Shown here: positions 13,301 to 28,300 of the stretch, piece by piece
Layout of the letters: each line of letters starts with the position of its first letter
How positions within the stretch are numbered: position 1 is the first letter of the stretch
From: Ophioderma brevispina
Lineage: Eukaryota > Echinodermata > Ophiuroidea > Amphilepidida > Ophiodermatidae
Direction: 5' to 3'
Length of the DNA: 64,000 bases
NCBI GenBank assembly: GCA_023653785.1
Contig: JAMKCH010012594.1
Coordinates: 58,027 to 122,026 of the forward strand
The notes under the pieces: generated by a model
What the model saw: only the letters and a program-made list of their open reading frames with translations
Told to the model about the DNA's origin: nothing
Databases searched by the model: none
Program-made: the position numbers and the translations under genes

Positions 13301-16300
13301 TACTTGCTAAAATTGTTTAAATTTCTCTAATATTTTTGTTCAAGTCTCGATGTCATTCTTCAAATTTTGAATAAAAAAGTGTGGGTTCACCACTTGAGTG
13401 TTTTAAAAACATTTAAGCAATATTAGCACATTTTTGAGAGCACCCCGATTTTCAAAATTTGATATTTTTTCACAGTTATGTTTGTCAATCGGTCTAAGAA
13501 ACTACACCTGCGAACGGAATGCTAAAAAAGGGTGCTGGGGATTATAAAAATAAGCGATTTTGTAATTTTAAAATTTTGGGATTCCCAGATTTACGTACGG
13601 CAGAGCTGGAAATGCTAGTTTAGTTCCGTCTGCGATGAAACAGTGCTTTTTGGGCCGCAAGAGAAGTACGGCTGAAGGCTGGCATTGATGATGAGCAATT
13701 GACATGATTTGTTTTTGTTTTAATCCTTTGCGCGAATAAACACAAAAAGAAAATGCAGAAGATATTCCACAGTAAGCTGCGCGCAGACCTTTTGCACCTC
13801 AAATGTGCAAATTCTTTCTTTTAGACGCCCTGGCATGGTGTGCTAAATTGAATGCACAAGCTCAAAACAACTTGCGGGGGGGGGGGGGGGTGTAAAAGAT
13901 CCACATTCAAAACCACTTAATGCCTGCTTTAAAACATGCCTGTGTGTAGCCAACAATCCAATGCTCTCTTTTAATTTTTGTTCTGACTATCTTACTGCCA
14001 TCACTGACTTGAGGACTACAAAAGCCTATGTCATTTTTTGCACATTCCAGGATATGTGCATTACAATGCAATTATTATGAAATATCAAACTGGCTTGCTT
14101 TAATATTTGTTACAAAATCACATAATTGTCAAAATGCGGTTCCTTTTTACCCCACATTACAATGCCTTACCTGGGTCAAATACAGTGTATCTTTGTATAT
14201 TCTTAGAGCATCAAGAATTGCTTGGCAATCAAAATGTTTTTGAATTAATGCCGCATCTCGCATTGCCTGTATATAGTTAAATATCAAAATGGTTTTTTGA
14301 CACAATATCATTATCAACATTTAATATATATATATGCTCATAACATATCAAAACATAGCACCAGATTCACTGAAAGTTTAGAAATAATGCTTTTTTTAAA
14401 GGATATCTATTGAACAATAACAAAAGAATGGCGCTATGACCATAAAAATATCCCTTACCTAAAGTTATGATTAAAATGTTGGTATGGATGGTATAGAAGT
14501 TTCTGCACACTTTTAGGCTATGGTTCACCTCAGCTTCCTCCCTTGGCCTGTGTAAAAATCCATTTTACTGATTAGTCTTTTTTTTGAGGTTCAAGAGATC
14601 TTTAACGATTTTTTTAAAAAAACCGTTTCAAGACTAAAAAGGAGGAAAATTGGGCCATGAAGCAACCAAAAAAATAAGTCATCTCAAAGTGCACTAAACG
14701 GAATTTCTGTTGTCTGTTTCTGCAGTGAGCGCATCATTAGCTTTTTTGACTAAAAGAATAGCCTTTAATAACTGAAAAAAAATGCATAGCACTTAAGGTT
14801 TTTGAGCACAAGGAGCTGAGACGAACACTTTTCTTTGTTTGGCCTTTACTCACATATGATGTTGCCTGTGCTCACTGAAATTAACTGAGATCTGACCGTC
14901 CAGATTCCCTGATACCACGGGAAGAACGGTTCAAATGAGGCCAGACTGGTAAAGCCATACTCGGAGGAAATCTTGGTACACACGAAACACAACTCACATC
15001 CCCGCATTCTGCGCCATTTGTAGTTATGAACTGCCAAATGATCAAAATTATGGGTTACTGATTATGTTTCACATAATGAAGGATATTTAAAGTACTGAAA
15101 ATTAGTAGTAATTAGTAGTAGCAAAACCAAAGTTTTAATGGGGGTGGCCAGAGTTCACCCCACCCTTCACCAGCTAATCCTGCCTGTGCAAGTGGCCCAG
15201 ATTTCTCGATTTGGTCCCATAATAATAACATCGCTAAATCCGTTGAAGAGTTTGGCCATAAAAATTGGTTCTTGGGTTTATTTTTGTGTGCTGACCATCC
15301 GAATCTGACTGTTATTATGCTGTCCGATTAACCGTTTTATCCATACAAGTGGTGTCCCCAAAAAACAGCCCCCTCAATAATCGGTCATAATTAATAACAC
15401 TTTACCATTGGAGATTTTGGTAATAAATTTGGTACTAGGGTTTTTTGGGATGCTGAATCCTAACCTGGGCGTGACTATTATTAGTGAGGTGCGGTTTGAT
15501 TTACCATTTTATCCATACAGGGTGTCCCAAAAAAATAACCCACCACCCAAAGACCCTCCTTTTGATACCTTAATTTTACATATATATAGTAAAATATTTT
15601 AAAAACTTTATAAAACTGCAGTTCATTAGCTTTTTAAAACCGAAAACAGCTTTCAGATCTGGTGTAAAAAGTTTGAACTGACAGGCCTTTAAAGACCATA
15701 ACCGAAATGATATTCAATCGGGCAATACTTGCATATGGTAAAGGACCACAGCTCGCAAACAAACTCATTAACAGTTTATAAACAACAGCCGTTTCTCTGT
15801 AAAAATATTTTGACACTGTTAATATCAATATCAAATTAATCTCTAGATTAATGCTATCTATGTTCATAAATATATAGTATCAACGTCTTTCCATATTTTG
15901 GATTTTGAGATAGTTGAACATATCTGTGCGGCATCACTTGCACCTAAACTGAATTAATTGTTCAACCAAATTCATTATGTGTAAACGTCTGTAAAATGCG
16001 GGTACTTTTAAACCAATCGACATCTGATACTTGGTGGAAGGACGATTTGAAAAAGTCTTTTCTTGCTGCTCTTGAAAATGAGTCCATTAACATAGTCCTC
16101 CGAGAATTGAATGAGAGACTGAAGTTCTGTTTTACTGTTTACCATTCTCTTTCTCCTACATTACCACCTTTAAATGAATGCATGTACACAAAGTGACATC
16201 GACCTGGAATTTTTCCTATCTTTGCGGAAAATGGGTGCATATTTCCGGATTGGCAAATGATAAGTCGTGGCTAGGAACAAAAAACAATGATTCCCAAACA

Positions 16301-19300
16301 GACATTTTTTGAGCACTTTTATTTGAACAGCCTTTCATTTAAAATTTGATAAAAACAATAACATTAATTATAATATAATAATGATACTGAAAAGGTGCCC
16401 ACCCCAGCGCGCCAACAAGTCAGATTTTTCTTCATGAGGGGCATTACAAACGACCCTCTAGATCTCTGGTAGGCAGGCTGGTGGCAGCCAATTTTGTTGT
16501 ATCATTCACCTGACATATAGGGCTGAACTTAAGTGTTGGTTAGAAGGGGGGCAATTATAGGCAAAAAAAAGTACTAGCTGTCATTTTTATAGCCGAAGTG
16601 CGAATAAGTGATAAAATTCGACTCTTGACCTATATATCGAGGGTTGACAAAACATAAGGAAACGTAACTCACTTTTGGTATTTTGAGGTTGGGGTAACCA
16701 AAAAATCGGGAACACCCACAGAGTCTGAAACCATGGACCCAAAACTCAAGTCTACTCCGATTGCCTATAAGCAAAATAACACTACCACATCGCAATGGTG
16801 CACACTTTGTTTACGAACAGAAGCCGTAACTCTGCAGTTAGGACCTTCTGAATGGTACCTGTAATTGGCAAAACAATGAGTTGAGGCTTCATAGCTTGCA
16901 CAATGGCCAGAATTTCGACAGCTTTGTTTAGCTCCTTACCCATTATATTGAGATTCTTTTAAAAAACATTCCAAAGGGATGACGTGCTTTAAGATCTGCT
17001 TGAAATAATGTGTCAATCATAGGCAGGATTGAAGATGTAACTCACACATTACCGTTGTCGTTTTTACCATCATAAGGAACGTCTAACTCAGCACTCAAAC
17101 AGAAAAAAAAAAATAATAAAAAGAATTTCTTTAATTCTGCTGTCATAATTACAAATTGTTCTTTGTTTACTAATTTATATAATGTTTGCTTACAGTACCA
17201 GATATGAGTTTTACGAGATGGTGTACATTTTTGAGTAATATAGATTGCTTAGTAGTAATATTAACACACATTTCTCAAAGCAGTAGTTTTGAGTTCAGGC
17301 TTTCTGATTGTTCAAACCCTCGATATGCCTTCCAATTCCAAGAAAAGGATACTGAAATAGTTTCAGACACATGTTGTATGGATAAAATGGGCATTATAAA
17401 TAATATAAACAGACAAGAGAGTTTTTCCAGAGTCATCTATTACTGCTGTGATTGATAACAAAACTTGACATCTGCCAATTTTTTGCATTTTTTTTTAAAC
17501 AAGTACCTGAAAATTTACTTTATTATATGTGTTTCCGTGACTTCCGTTATGTGTTTGGGTACCCCCCCGGGATCCATAGAGTCACACAATTTCACGATTT
17601 CTAATTCGGGATGTTTACTGTGTATTGGAAACAGAAATGACATTTTGAAGGTTCGAGTTTTGAATTAATGACACCCCCGGCCACTGCTGCCGTGTAGGAT
17701 TTATTGGAGCAAAAGGTATTTGACCGGATGCCCTTTCTGATGTCAATGTGCTGGAATGCCGCCCTAGCTCTCAGAGCCGACGCCCTTGTAGTTTATCTTC
17801 TTTTTGTTCTACACCAGAGTAACCAGCGACCCTCTCGGATTTTCCTTATAAACCTAATGGGTGACGGTTTAAACAAAAAGAGCAGCCGACAACCCGGCCC
17901 TGGGACAGGTAGTACTGGTTACCAGATACCCAGTAGCAGGTCCTTAGAAAACCTGACCTGACAAATCAGATTTTATTAAAGAATTAATGTTTTCTGATTA
18001 CTAGTTACATCTGGAATTACACTTAAGTTACAATTCAGAGCTTTTTCAAAGAAAGGTTTTTAAAAGCTTCTTTTTTTTCAAGAATCACCTTTTTCATAGT
18101 CTATGTAATTGGGGTAGGCATTGAGTTTATAATGCCAAGATGCAGAGTCATCTTTGTTTCTGAAGATAAGTTAATTTTCCACCTTAATTGACTGAACGCG
18201 AATTTAATGTGGTGATTTTTGTGTAAAAAAATCTTATGCAATTAATAATAGACATGCAGTGTTATCATTGAAAAGTATATGTGTCAGCATTTCCAAAGTG
18301 TGTCATCATTTTCAAAGTACCATTAACAAACTGGTAGCTGGATTGAGTTCCAAACGATACCTATCCAAAATTCAATCGCTCATATATTCGCAGTGTGAAA
18401 AAGTTTTTATTATGTCTTGGTTGTTGGGAAAAACAACATAAACTAAATAAAATGTAAGTCATTCAAATTAACAACATATTTCCCTCCCATTATTTTCGAA
18501 CCAGGGAGGCTTTTTTTTAAAGTGACAGGAGAGTTTTTTTAGGGATATAAATTCTCTCAAATTGCCCTTGATTTCGGTTTGTATGTGCCACCTACCGGAA
18601 CATTTAGAGGTTCATTTGGAACAACAAGTACAAAGAAAACCACAACATTGTTTTTGAACTTGCCTGCTTGTAATCGTCCCTGTATAAAACCCTTGCTTTG
18701 ATTTTCTGTCGTGGCAAAATCCTAAATAATCATCTTATTTACAAGCATGGGCATATTCAGCTTATTCCCTTCAGGTGTGATCTAATACATTGGTATGCAA
18801 ATATTCCAAATATGCCAAAACATATCAGGGTCGAAAAGAACTAGGGGCGCTTCTTTTCTGAAATGTCCTCAGGTCTCTTTAAATGATGCACCCTTCACTC
18901 TTTTAGTACTTTAAAAAAAACCTGTAATAGATTTTTATTTTCCCACATGCCCTTTTCTAATCATGTTTTTATCTTTTCTATTCATTTTAAATCAACTGGA
19001 TCTAATTGGCTTGCATTTCTCTTTCCACCCCCGACTTTCAAAGCCGTTCCATTCCAAAACTTATTTTTTTACAACTCCTAACATTTTTCATTTTCCCAAG
19101 AAATTAATTAGGATAAGATCACATTATGCCACTAACCATTTTTGTGGCATATATACTTACTGATCACCAAGTGAGTATCCCATGGATTCCATGCCAACCC
19201 AACCCTCCTCTTCTGTCTGTACACCATTTGAGGGACGTGATGCCATAAAAAAAAAAAAAATGTGGATTCCTTTCATTTGGATCATGGACTAGTACCGCTC

Positions 19301-22300
19301 CTCTCTTATGGTATCAATGTAAGTTTAAGATAGTCCTTCTTGTACGGTCATCTCTGCTATTTGTACCATAACCTGTTTTGTAAACTATACAAAACCGTTA
19401 AAACTTGCAAGATCCCCCTGGCAGGGTCATATACCTAACTGGGTTAAAGGTCACAGAAGAGCAGGGTTTGGCCGCGTATTTGCGCCCCGGGAAATTGTGT
19501 TTAACGGGCGGTAAATACCGGTATTACCGGTAAATACCACCAGCCATATTTTGGCCAAACGGGGGGACATACTGGGAAATACCGGGAAATACTAAAAAAG
19601 TGACATTTTCAAAACTTTATTTTTCTTTTATAACATATATTGTGAAATTAAAATAAACAAACACAGATAAAGCACTTCATGCAATAAAAGACCCAGGGGA
19701 GGGGGTTGATGGTGTTTTCATTTTATCACTAGCTTAGCTATTGGATCAAAGTCTTTTGTCTGAGATTCTTGCACATTCAAGTTAATCCATTTCTCTTCAA
19801 CATTTATTTAAAGTACATCAAAATTACTACAAATATTAGTGGTTAAATAGCCACATGGAGAGAAATATCACTAAATTGGCCCAGGTTAAAGAAATTTACT
19901 TTGCCAGCAGCAGTGTGTAGTGCACGTGTATGCTAAATTCAAAGTACTGTTAAGATGCCACAAGTTAGAATGGCTAGATGCATTGGCCTTTTATTCTTAA
20001 AATTCATCATTCAATTCTTAATAATCAATGAACCAGTGTAGCTGGGCCTTGTTCATAAGAACACAAAACCATTTATTGTGTCCAGGCTGTCATTTATAAA
20101 AAGAATGAGGGGGAGGGGGGGAAAGAGAGCAAGGACTCTCCAGAGTTCATTTAGGTGCACAATAGAGTGTGTTTTGTATCAATCCATGATGCATTGCAAG
20201 TTGCCTATACTGTTTGTACTAAACGCCTGTCAGTACTTAGGGAAAAAGTGTTCCAAAAGTTGTAGGAACCCCAAGAAAATTTCACTAATCATGCTAAAAT
20301 TCTTAAGTTGTTGTTTACTAAATGCTTTGTGGGCTAAAATGAGCGTAAAAAGTCAGGGGTTTTATGGGTTAAGAATAGGATTTTTGTGGGAGCACATGAC
20401 CCTACTGAGGTAAAATTTCCCAAACTGGTGCATTGTGGGATTGACTCAATATACTCCTATGGGTGCACAACAAGGGCTCTTACTTGCATGTATATAAAAA
20501 ACAGGCCTATCAAGTAAGACAGACTCAACTATTGAGCTCCAGTAAGGACTGTTGAGGAAAACGGTGGTAGGAGCTCTGGAACAATTGAGCTCATCAGAAA
20601 TGAGTTTTGATTGTCAAAATAATGTTTAGACCCACACCAGGGTAGCCTCATCTGATAATCCTTCTAAATAATTACTATGCTTTGTTGTTGGTTTATCCAC
20701 AATCAATTAGAGGAGAGTGGAGTGAAATGAATTAAATCCATTCAAAATACCCAGATTATCACCACAACATTTATAATGTAAACTGTAGTAATTTGAGGTT
20801 AACCACCATGAGGTCTTCAATTGTACTTACATCTATAGTATGCCCGAGTTATCGCCAGGTATTTCCCCAGTTGTTCCGTTTTTTCAGTATTTCCCGTTAT
20901 TTACCAGTATTTCCCAGTATTCCCACTATTTCCAGCCATAGGTGGGAAATACTAGTAGTTCCTGGGAAATTGCCCAACCCGGCATAAGAGGTCATTTCAG
21001 GTCAAATCGTTTACACCAAAAATCCCAAATTTATAAGAATAATATTGTTCACCCTGACCGGTACAGTTTGACCTCAAACACGCAAATTACTCATCTTTGT
21101 TTTCAACAACTCACCGTATTCCTAGTAATGAGGACCATTGTTGATTTGCTATCAACCCACAGTTGATATGCACATTAGCGGTCACGCCCGGCGCAGGTTC
21201 ACGGAAGTGCGTTAACGCAGTACGCTTAAGTCAACGCGATGTTCGTTACGTTTAGAACTTCGGAGTAACGCGTAAGACACCAGGTGCCACAATTGCAAAG
21301 CAACAAACAAACCATTTGCTATATATTACGAGGAAAGATTTTTGTGGTGTCAAACTGGGAAGATTTTAGTGTTAGAAATGAGAACTGTTTTGTTGATGTT
21401 CCTTTATATACCAAATATCACTGGCGTAACATGCAGGGGGGCAGGTTGCACCCCCCCCCCCCCGACGACTGTGGCCGGGGAAAAAATTTGCAAAATCATT
21501 GGCTAAATCAGCCGTTTTTAGCCCTCTGACCGGGGAAAAATGGCCCTTTTGACCCCCCTGAGAGGGGAGATCCCAAGATGGGAAATTGCACCCTCAGAGC
21601 ATGGGAGGCCGGATACGCATGGGCCATATCTTCGGTCACGTTTGTGACCAAAAACCGGCGATTTTTTACTTTTTTTTTCAAACCCACATTGCCTGTTTTG
21701 TCAGCATAACCAATCTGTTATTTACTTTTACAACTATTAAGTGTCAGTTCGGATTCAGCACCTTCTGTGTTTATTTCTTGATCACTAGATATCCTTTGGA
21801 GGAAAGCTAATTCCTAAAATTTGAGCCGATCCGATCTTGCTTATTGTGTTTGGTGTTATGAGCAATTGCTCTTTTCCCACGTCCCATAGACTACTGTGCT
21901 TTAATTTTTCTGTCCGTTTACGGACAGAAAATAAACAAAATTGTGAATTTACTTAGATGCGACCCGAATTTGCACATAAGATTGGCCCACACATTGATTA
22001 CTAAGGCTACGTTCAGATGATATAAAAAAATCTCATATCTTTAGTAAGTCGAGGCCGAGGCTATGGATCCAACTAAACTCCCCTTTAATAACCTTGAGTC
22101 TAAGCCTAACCAAAATAATATAATCCCTTTCAACTTGATTGGTTATTTTGTCATTGGGGGAAAATAAAGTTTTCTGTCACATTTGTGACCATCAGAAGGT
22201 CACCACGTGACGCAAACTTTTGGGGGCACCATGACCAATCTACCAAAAGTCGAAACATTATTTTTGGTTAGGTTTGGACTGAATGTTCTTAATAATGTAA

Positions 22301-25300
22301 AAATAACAGATTGGTTACGTGACAAAACATCATTGGGCCTGAAAGTAAAAAAATCGCCGGTTTTTTGTCACAAACGTGAATCCGAAGAATGGCCCCACTG
22401 TACAATATTAATAAGTTTGCATAAGGATTTTTGTTGTTGCAAAGGGAATCAAACATGGTTACAAGAGTGGTTCATCACAATCAACAACTCTGCAACCGAT
22501 GCGTCCTGTGGTATTTTTTATCCCACTCGTGCGCTTAAAGCCGCCCTCACTGCGGGATCAATAAATGCGGACGCATGGATTCATCGTTGTTGATGAGTTG
22601 TGATGAACCACTCTTGTAACATGTTTGAACCCTAATTATTCTGCACTGGTTGTGAATCACAATTAGCTGTTTCGTGTAGATTTTGAGGCATCGACGTGTT
22701 GCAATGGGGACTGCAAGACAAATTTTTCAAACTACTTATTTTTTTCACTATTGGTGTTCTTGTTCTACAATAAAGGCAATTATAATGACATTGGAATACT
22801 TATCTTTGATTTATAAGCTTTATAAATACATTTTCTATTTTTTTATTCTGTAGCATTATCGCTGTTTATCCCTTTTTCCAGTCTCTCAAGAGTCAATATT
22901 TAACTCAATAAATAATATAGTCCTTATATGCAGTCCAGCCACTCACCCACTTAAATGGCATCACTGACTCTATCATCACTGTTTTAACTGAAAATGGGGG
23001 GGGGGGCGTGATTTTGAAAAAAAATGTCTTGTTTTCTAATCCTCTAGTTGAAAGGGGAATCAACATTAACTGACAATAAAAACTACTTCCAAGACAAGCT
23101 AAAATCAAACCAGAACCACACTATAACATTTCAAAGCAACCAAACCAAACAAAAACAAGCAAACCCACTTTAAAAACAAGCACTTTAAAGCTAAGTTCTT
23201 CACTTTTGAAAATTTTTTCATCACCCACAACCTATGCTAACTACATTAGACATATATAAGGACTTCAAGTAGTGCTAGAAAACTGCTATTAAACAAAAAC
23301 CTTCTGGCTAAAGCGCTCAGTACATAACCATATGAAACTTTGTGTTTAGTAAAATGTAGCAGAAAAACTGTTGGCACACTACCTATACTTCTTACACCTG
23401 GAGAATAAAGTAATTAACATCGATGCGATGCACAGCATTATCACCACCTTTTTACTACAGAAAGCGCTTATTGCACTCTTAGGCACAGTCTAAATCGCAC
23501 ACATTGAAGACGCAGTGCATGATGTACACAAAAAACAAATCTCTTACATCTGATACACAAAATACTAAGGTCATATAGCTTGACATACCAGGCATTCCTC
23601 GTGAGATTGTGTGGAGTTATTGATTATGCACTTGTCAATTTCAATCCCGGCCCATAGGAGTAGGTACGGGACATAGGGGGCGTATATTGCCGGACATAGC
23701 CGGGCATGGAAAAAAAGTATCTGCCCGCCAGAGCCGGGAGGTTAGCCGGGATTCGCCGGGAATGTACATTAGCTTGTCCCCGCCCTTCCAGGACAATCGT
23801 TGATGATAGCTGGGACTTAAGCGGGAGGTACAAAAAATTTCCCGGCACCACCGGGACATAAACGGGGACTTGAACGCAGTGTCAACCATAACACACTGGG
23901 CCTCAGTGAGGTGATCGCCGTCAAATCTGTAGTAGGCCTAATCACCATTTTTATAGCCCATGCAGCCGATCTCTTCATGCGTGAAAGCGGCAAGCCGAAA
24001 GCGAACAAGTAACACACCGCACGTCGCCGCACGGTTGAGATATCAAACTAATCCGAGAATCGATATTTTCAACGTAAAATCGCCAGGGAAAACAGAAACT
24101 AACATTCAAAACTAACAGGAACAGTTTAAAAAAATTTATATCAACTGAATCACAAGAAATTACTAGAGGTTTGTCTGACTCATTAATTCATAAAATCACC
24201 TTAGGTAGTGTGAAAGCTATTTGATATTTCTGGTAAAGGCCAGGAATATTGTCATTGCATGGGACTTTTTTACAAACCTATATTAAAAACAAGGTTTGTT
24301 CTCAAACATTAAACTTCAGATGTGGTGAAATTCGGCTCGGTTCTGACACCCCGCGATCCAAAATGTAGTATGAATTTATATAGCTAGACTGGTGCGCATA
24401 GCCGGACCGAGCCGGGATTGTACAGGTTTTAAAGAAGTCCCCGCCCCCATTGCCGAGAATATACGGGGATTGTCACAGCGAAGCCCGGCTAGTAGGTGCC
24501 GGGACATAGCGGGGGATGTACAAAATATAACCGGCTACCCGGGATTTATTGCTACTTTAGCGGGGACCAAGGCGGGGGTGTCACGAGAGCAAAATGTTAC
24601 ATTCCGGGTAAGTCCCCGCCTAGCTCCCGGACCCCGGGGCCGGGATTGAAATAGACAAGTGCAACTCTGTACTTCTAGGTTTACAAGATAGGTATCACAT
24701 AGGGAAAATCAAGAAGACGAGAAAAGGACATGAAACCCAGATGTATGTAAACACCAATATGCAGCGACTAACTCATGATCCTTGGGTCGAGGGTTCAACC
24801 CAATCCGAGTACCGTCATATGTGGGAAGGTAAACAAGACTGCTGTGTGGAGGAGTCAGATATAGAAGGTGACACAACCTGATTAAACTTATGAACTCATC
24901 ACTAGTGAAATCAAACTCACCTACCAGGTTTGGTGTAGAGCCTTTCATTTCATTATTTCAGCACAAAGGAGAATGCTAGGGTGACTACCAAGACGTCTTA
25001 CCTAAATTAAACAGAATATTGTAAGATGTGGATGCATAAGAAGTTACTTGGTTCCTATTAATTTTCACCACTAAACTTTGACAAAGTCAATATAGTTTTG
25101 CCATTACGGCACATCTACCTCGATTTCAGAATGATATTTAAGACTGGGGTCACATGCATTTTTGTTGTCATTATTACAATATTACTACAACCTAAGTACT
25201 AGGGTTGCATGTGACCAAAATGTGACAACCTCCCCCGACACCCCCACCCCTCCCCCTGCGAGACACAAAAATCCCCCTCCCCGAGGACACCCACACCCCT

Positions 25301-28300
25301 CCCCCTCCCCAAGACCCCATCCCACACCCTCTGCGGTGAGAAAATCTTCAAACCGCTTCCTCGGTGTCCTCCACCAAGTTACAATCATTATATGCTTACA
25401 GAACTCCAGATCACTTGTTTAGAACAAGCCTAAGGCCAATTAAGGAAAATTTTCTTAATTATGCACATTAGATAATTAATTACACATATTTTACACCCAA
25501 AATCTAATCAGTTAAAGAACTCAACAACACGATTTCTTTACACCACGTTACATCATGAGCCTTTACGGAACTCCAGTAAATCGTAAACAAAGTGGTTAAC
25601 TTTTTATCACGGACGGAGGACATGCTTCATTTCATAGTCCCCATTCCAAACTCATTCGGCAGGGAACAATAAATTTGTGACAAAAATTTCATCATTGGGC
25701 GCATTCTACATGGTGTTGTTAGACCTTTACTGAGTAAATTCAATCTGTGACCTCATTCCATAGAATTATTGTCAATTAGTCTACAAAAAGAAGATTAAGG
25801 GCCCCTAAGAGCAAGACACCGTAGGCAACTGATATTATTAATCCCATGATGACATGTGTGCACATTGAAGTTACTACCATGGTAACTATATATTACATCA
25901 ATAAATATTACGTTGAGCTACCTCTGTTTAACACTCGTCAAGAATGCATTCGTTACTGGGATACAGGCACAGCCAAAAACATGAAATCCTGCCAAATTAG
26001 GATACCTACAAAGTAGGACAACATATATTACAGGTTTAGTAGGGATGTCAACATTAAACATTTAAATTATTGGAAGTTATAATCACGTTGACACTTCAAA
26101 TTAACATTAAAATGACATCTTGGTGTAAATGGAGGACGTGCTGTACCCCGAAATGGAAGACCCATCTCTCTTTCAAAGATGTTGCTATGGGGTGTCTCTA
26201 TAACTCCTCTACAGTGAGTCTGTTGCCTTCCCAACATTGAATAATGCTGGTACCCATTTACACACCGGGGAGAGAGGAGTAATTGGCCATTGGCAACAGC
26301 GGGGCTCGGAAACTCACAACCTTTGGGTGTGGATTGGGCCCCGTATCCATTGGGACACCCACATGTTTGCCCTTACATTGGCAAAATCTTCCATTTCGTC
26401 TAAAATTAAAGAAAAAAAACTTGAATGTGGAATTTTGATTTGATTTAAAACAAAAATGGTGAATGGCCTTGCATGAAATTACCTACGCAGGTCATTTGAC
26501 TACTTTCAGTTTGAGCGAGCATGATCTTTATCTTGAACAGAAGGGAAATCATTAACAAAAATTTCATGACCTGTTTCTACTGGGAATTGTTTAAGGACAT
26601 GAGCAACATATTTGGCATTTGCTGAAATTCACTGCTTAGTCAAAATATGCACTATATCTTGTCTTAGCAGAAACATACCTAATTCATCACACGTTTCATA
26701 GAATATGTCCTGTTCATACACTCCACCTCCCCACACCCTCAATGCATGCATATTAGCATCCACAGTTGACTGGAGAAGATTCTTTATTACGTCTTTGGTG
26801 ACACGCTCTTGGAAGGCATCAGCTGGTATCCAGTTGGAACCCTTCAGGAAAATTGGCATGTTGTTGATGCGAAAATAAAATGACTTTCCTAGAACATAAC
26901 AGGGAAATGAAATATTTTAACAAATTAATTGAAAACTGAAAAAGATGAGGGAAAAGAAGAGAATGAGGATGAAGAAGAAGAAGAGTGGAGGACGGAGAAG
27001 GACAGAGGAGGAAGAAGAAGAATAGGTTCTTATACCAGACCTGTGAATGGGGGTTTTGAAAAAAGAACTGAAAAAGCTGAAACATAGTGCAAAACTAGGT
27101 AAAAAGGTCAAAAACAGGCTGAAAATGAAAGAAAAATCTAAAATTTTGAATCTCTGAAAGCATGAAAAAGAGCTGAAATCAGCTAAAAAGCTGAACTCTC
27201 ACAGACCTGTTATACATAAGTTGCAAATTATACACAGGAACAGAGTGCCCATATCTCTTTCAAAGCGATTGAGCCAGACTCTACCATATCATGTTGCTGT
27301 AGAGGGGTCACTACACCTTCTCTTCAGCAAGTCTGTTACCGTAGCAAAATATTATAATAATCTTTGCATTGTCAATTTGAAGTGTATAAAGAGCAATCAA
27401 TCATAAATTCAATCAATTGTTTGCTCAGTGTGATAAGCTCCATAATCTAGTTTCAAATATTGAGTACAGTACCTGGGCTATCTTTGATGGTATCTTGAGA
27501 CAAAACTACATCTCGAAAACCAATCTTCAAGTTTTTGCTCGATGTTTTCATCTTGGCTTTTAAACACCACATTGAGTTGGTACAAATTCTGGTCGCCATA
27601 GCCGCTTGGCCACCATGCCTGTGTAGACACATCACATACAAATCAATTAAGGTATCTTCTCTTTAAAATTGTCTAAATTTTGTGGGAAAAATAACCCAAA
27701 TTCTTCAATATGAAACAAAAATATAGAAATTTGGCAAAAATGTCACAATTTGTTAATACCTCTTGGACAAAATCTGGGGGTGCGATATAAGGTGCTGGGG
27801 CATGGGGGTAGGGCGGGCAGTGCTGTTGTAAAAATATGGGATATTTTAAATTCTGCTACCTTCCTACTCCAAAATTTAATACCTAGAGATTGCTGAAGCT
27901 ACTCAAATTACATGCCATAAATACACAACAGAATTACACCATCTTGTCAAATTTAGTCAAACTAATGCATCACCCCGTGTGTGTGACTTTTGACCTGTGT
28001 GTGTGACCTTTGACCTCAAATTTGTTCTGTGCTAAGTTCAGCTGTGCTTGCCCCTTTCCCACTTTTAAAATCATTCTGTCACTCCTGATTGACCCTTGAA
28101 TTGAAGATAAAATGGCTTTGCTCCCGATGCATAACTTTCTTGCATGCAATCAATCCAGATTTCCTTCTTACCTTCACAAATTCAATATTGCCAATGTACA
28201 CAGCCACAATATGATTTTTAGTAGATAGAGTCATATTGGACTCTACGCTAATTTTCAACTCTGGGATCGAAACCATCAGTTTCCCTGTTACTTGACCTGT

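Larger units (their letters stand above)
15031..25921 (-). other. MANBA intron(s) with unlocated exon(s)
   Basis: The segment with the acid/base motif (family W.GNNE.E) and the SSPTNG region, about 125 residues, must lie here if the gene is complete. I searched by eye for the reverse complement of those motifs and found no convincing match. The stretch does hold an hAT-type MITE, foldback elements, small tandem repeats and C-rich tracts. The missing exons may be broken by indels, too diverged to see, or absent. Confidence 0.6.

Noticed and set aside
16574..16795. Minus-strand frame with FFGYPN as a MANBA exon before GDVH
   Set aside because: Only a few residues resemble the family and the borders do not give the right phase.
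17041..17100. Minus-strand GKNDNGN as the missing GNNE exon of MANBA
   Set aside because: Surrounding residues do not match the family, and there is no W upstream at the right distance.
21446..21463. Poly-C run as a biological signal
   Set aside because: Long single-base runs here (also 13.88, 22.99 and 28.64 kb) are ordinary low-complexity DNA and prone to length errors.
22207..22593. 128-residue plus-strand frame
   Set aside because: Its last third is the foldback MITE and the rest has no domain.
24720..24830. tRNA gene from the B-box-like GGTTCAACCC
   Set aside because: No matching A box at the right distance and no cloverleaf by inspection; at most a SINE remnant.
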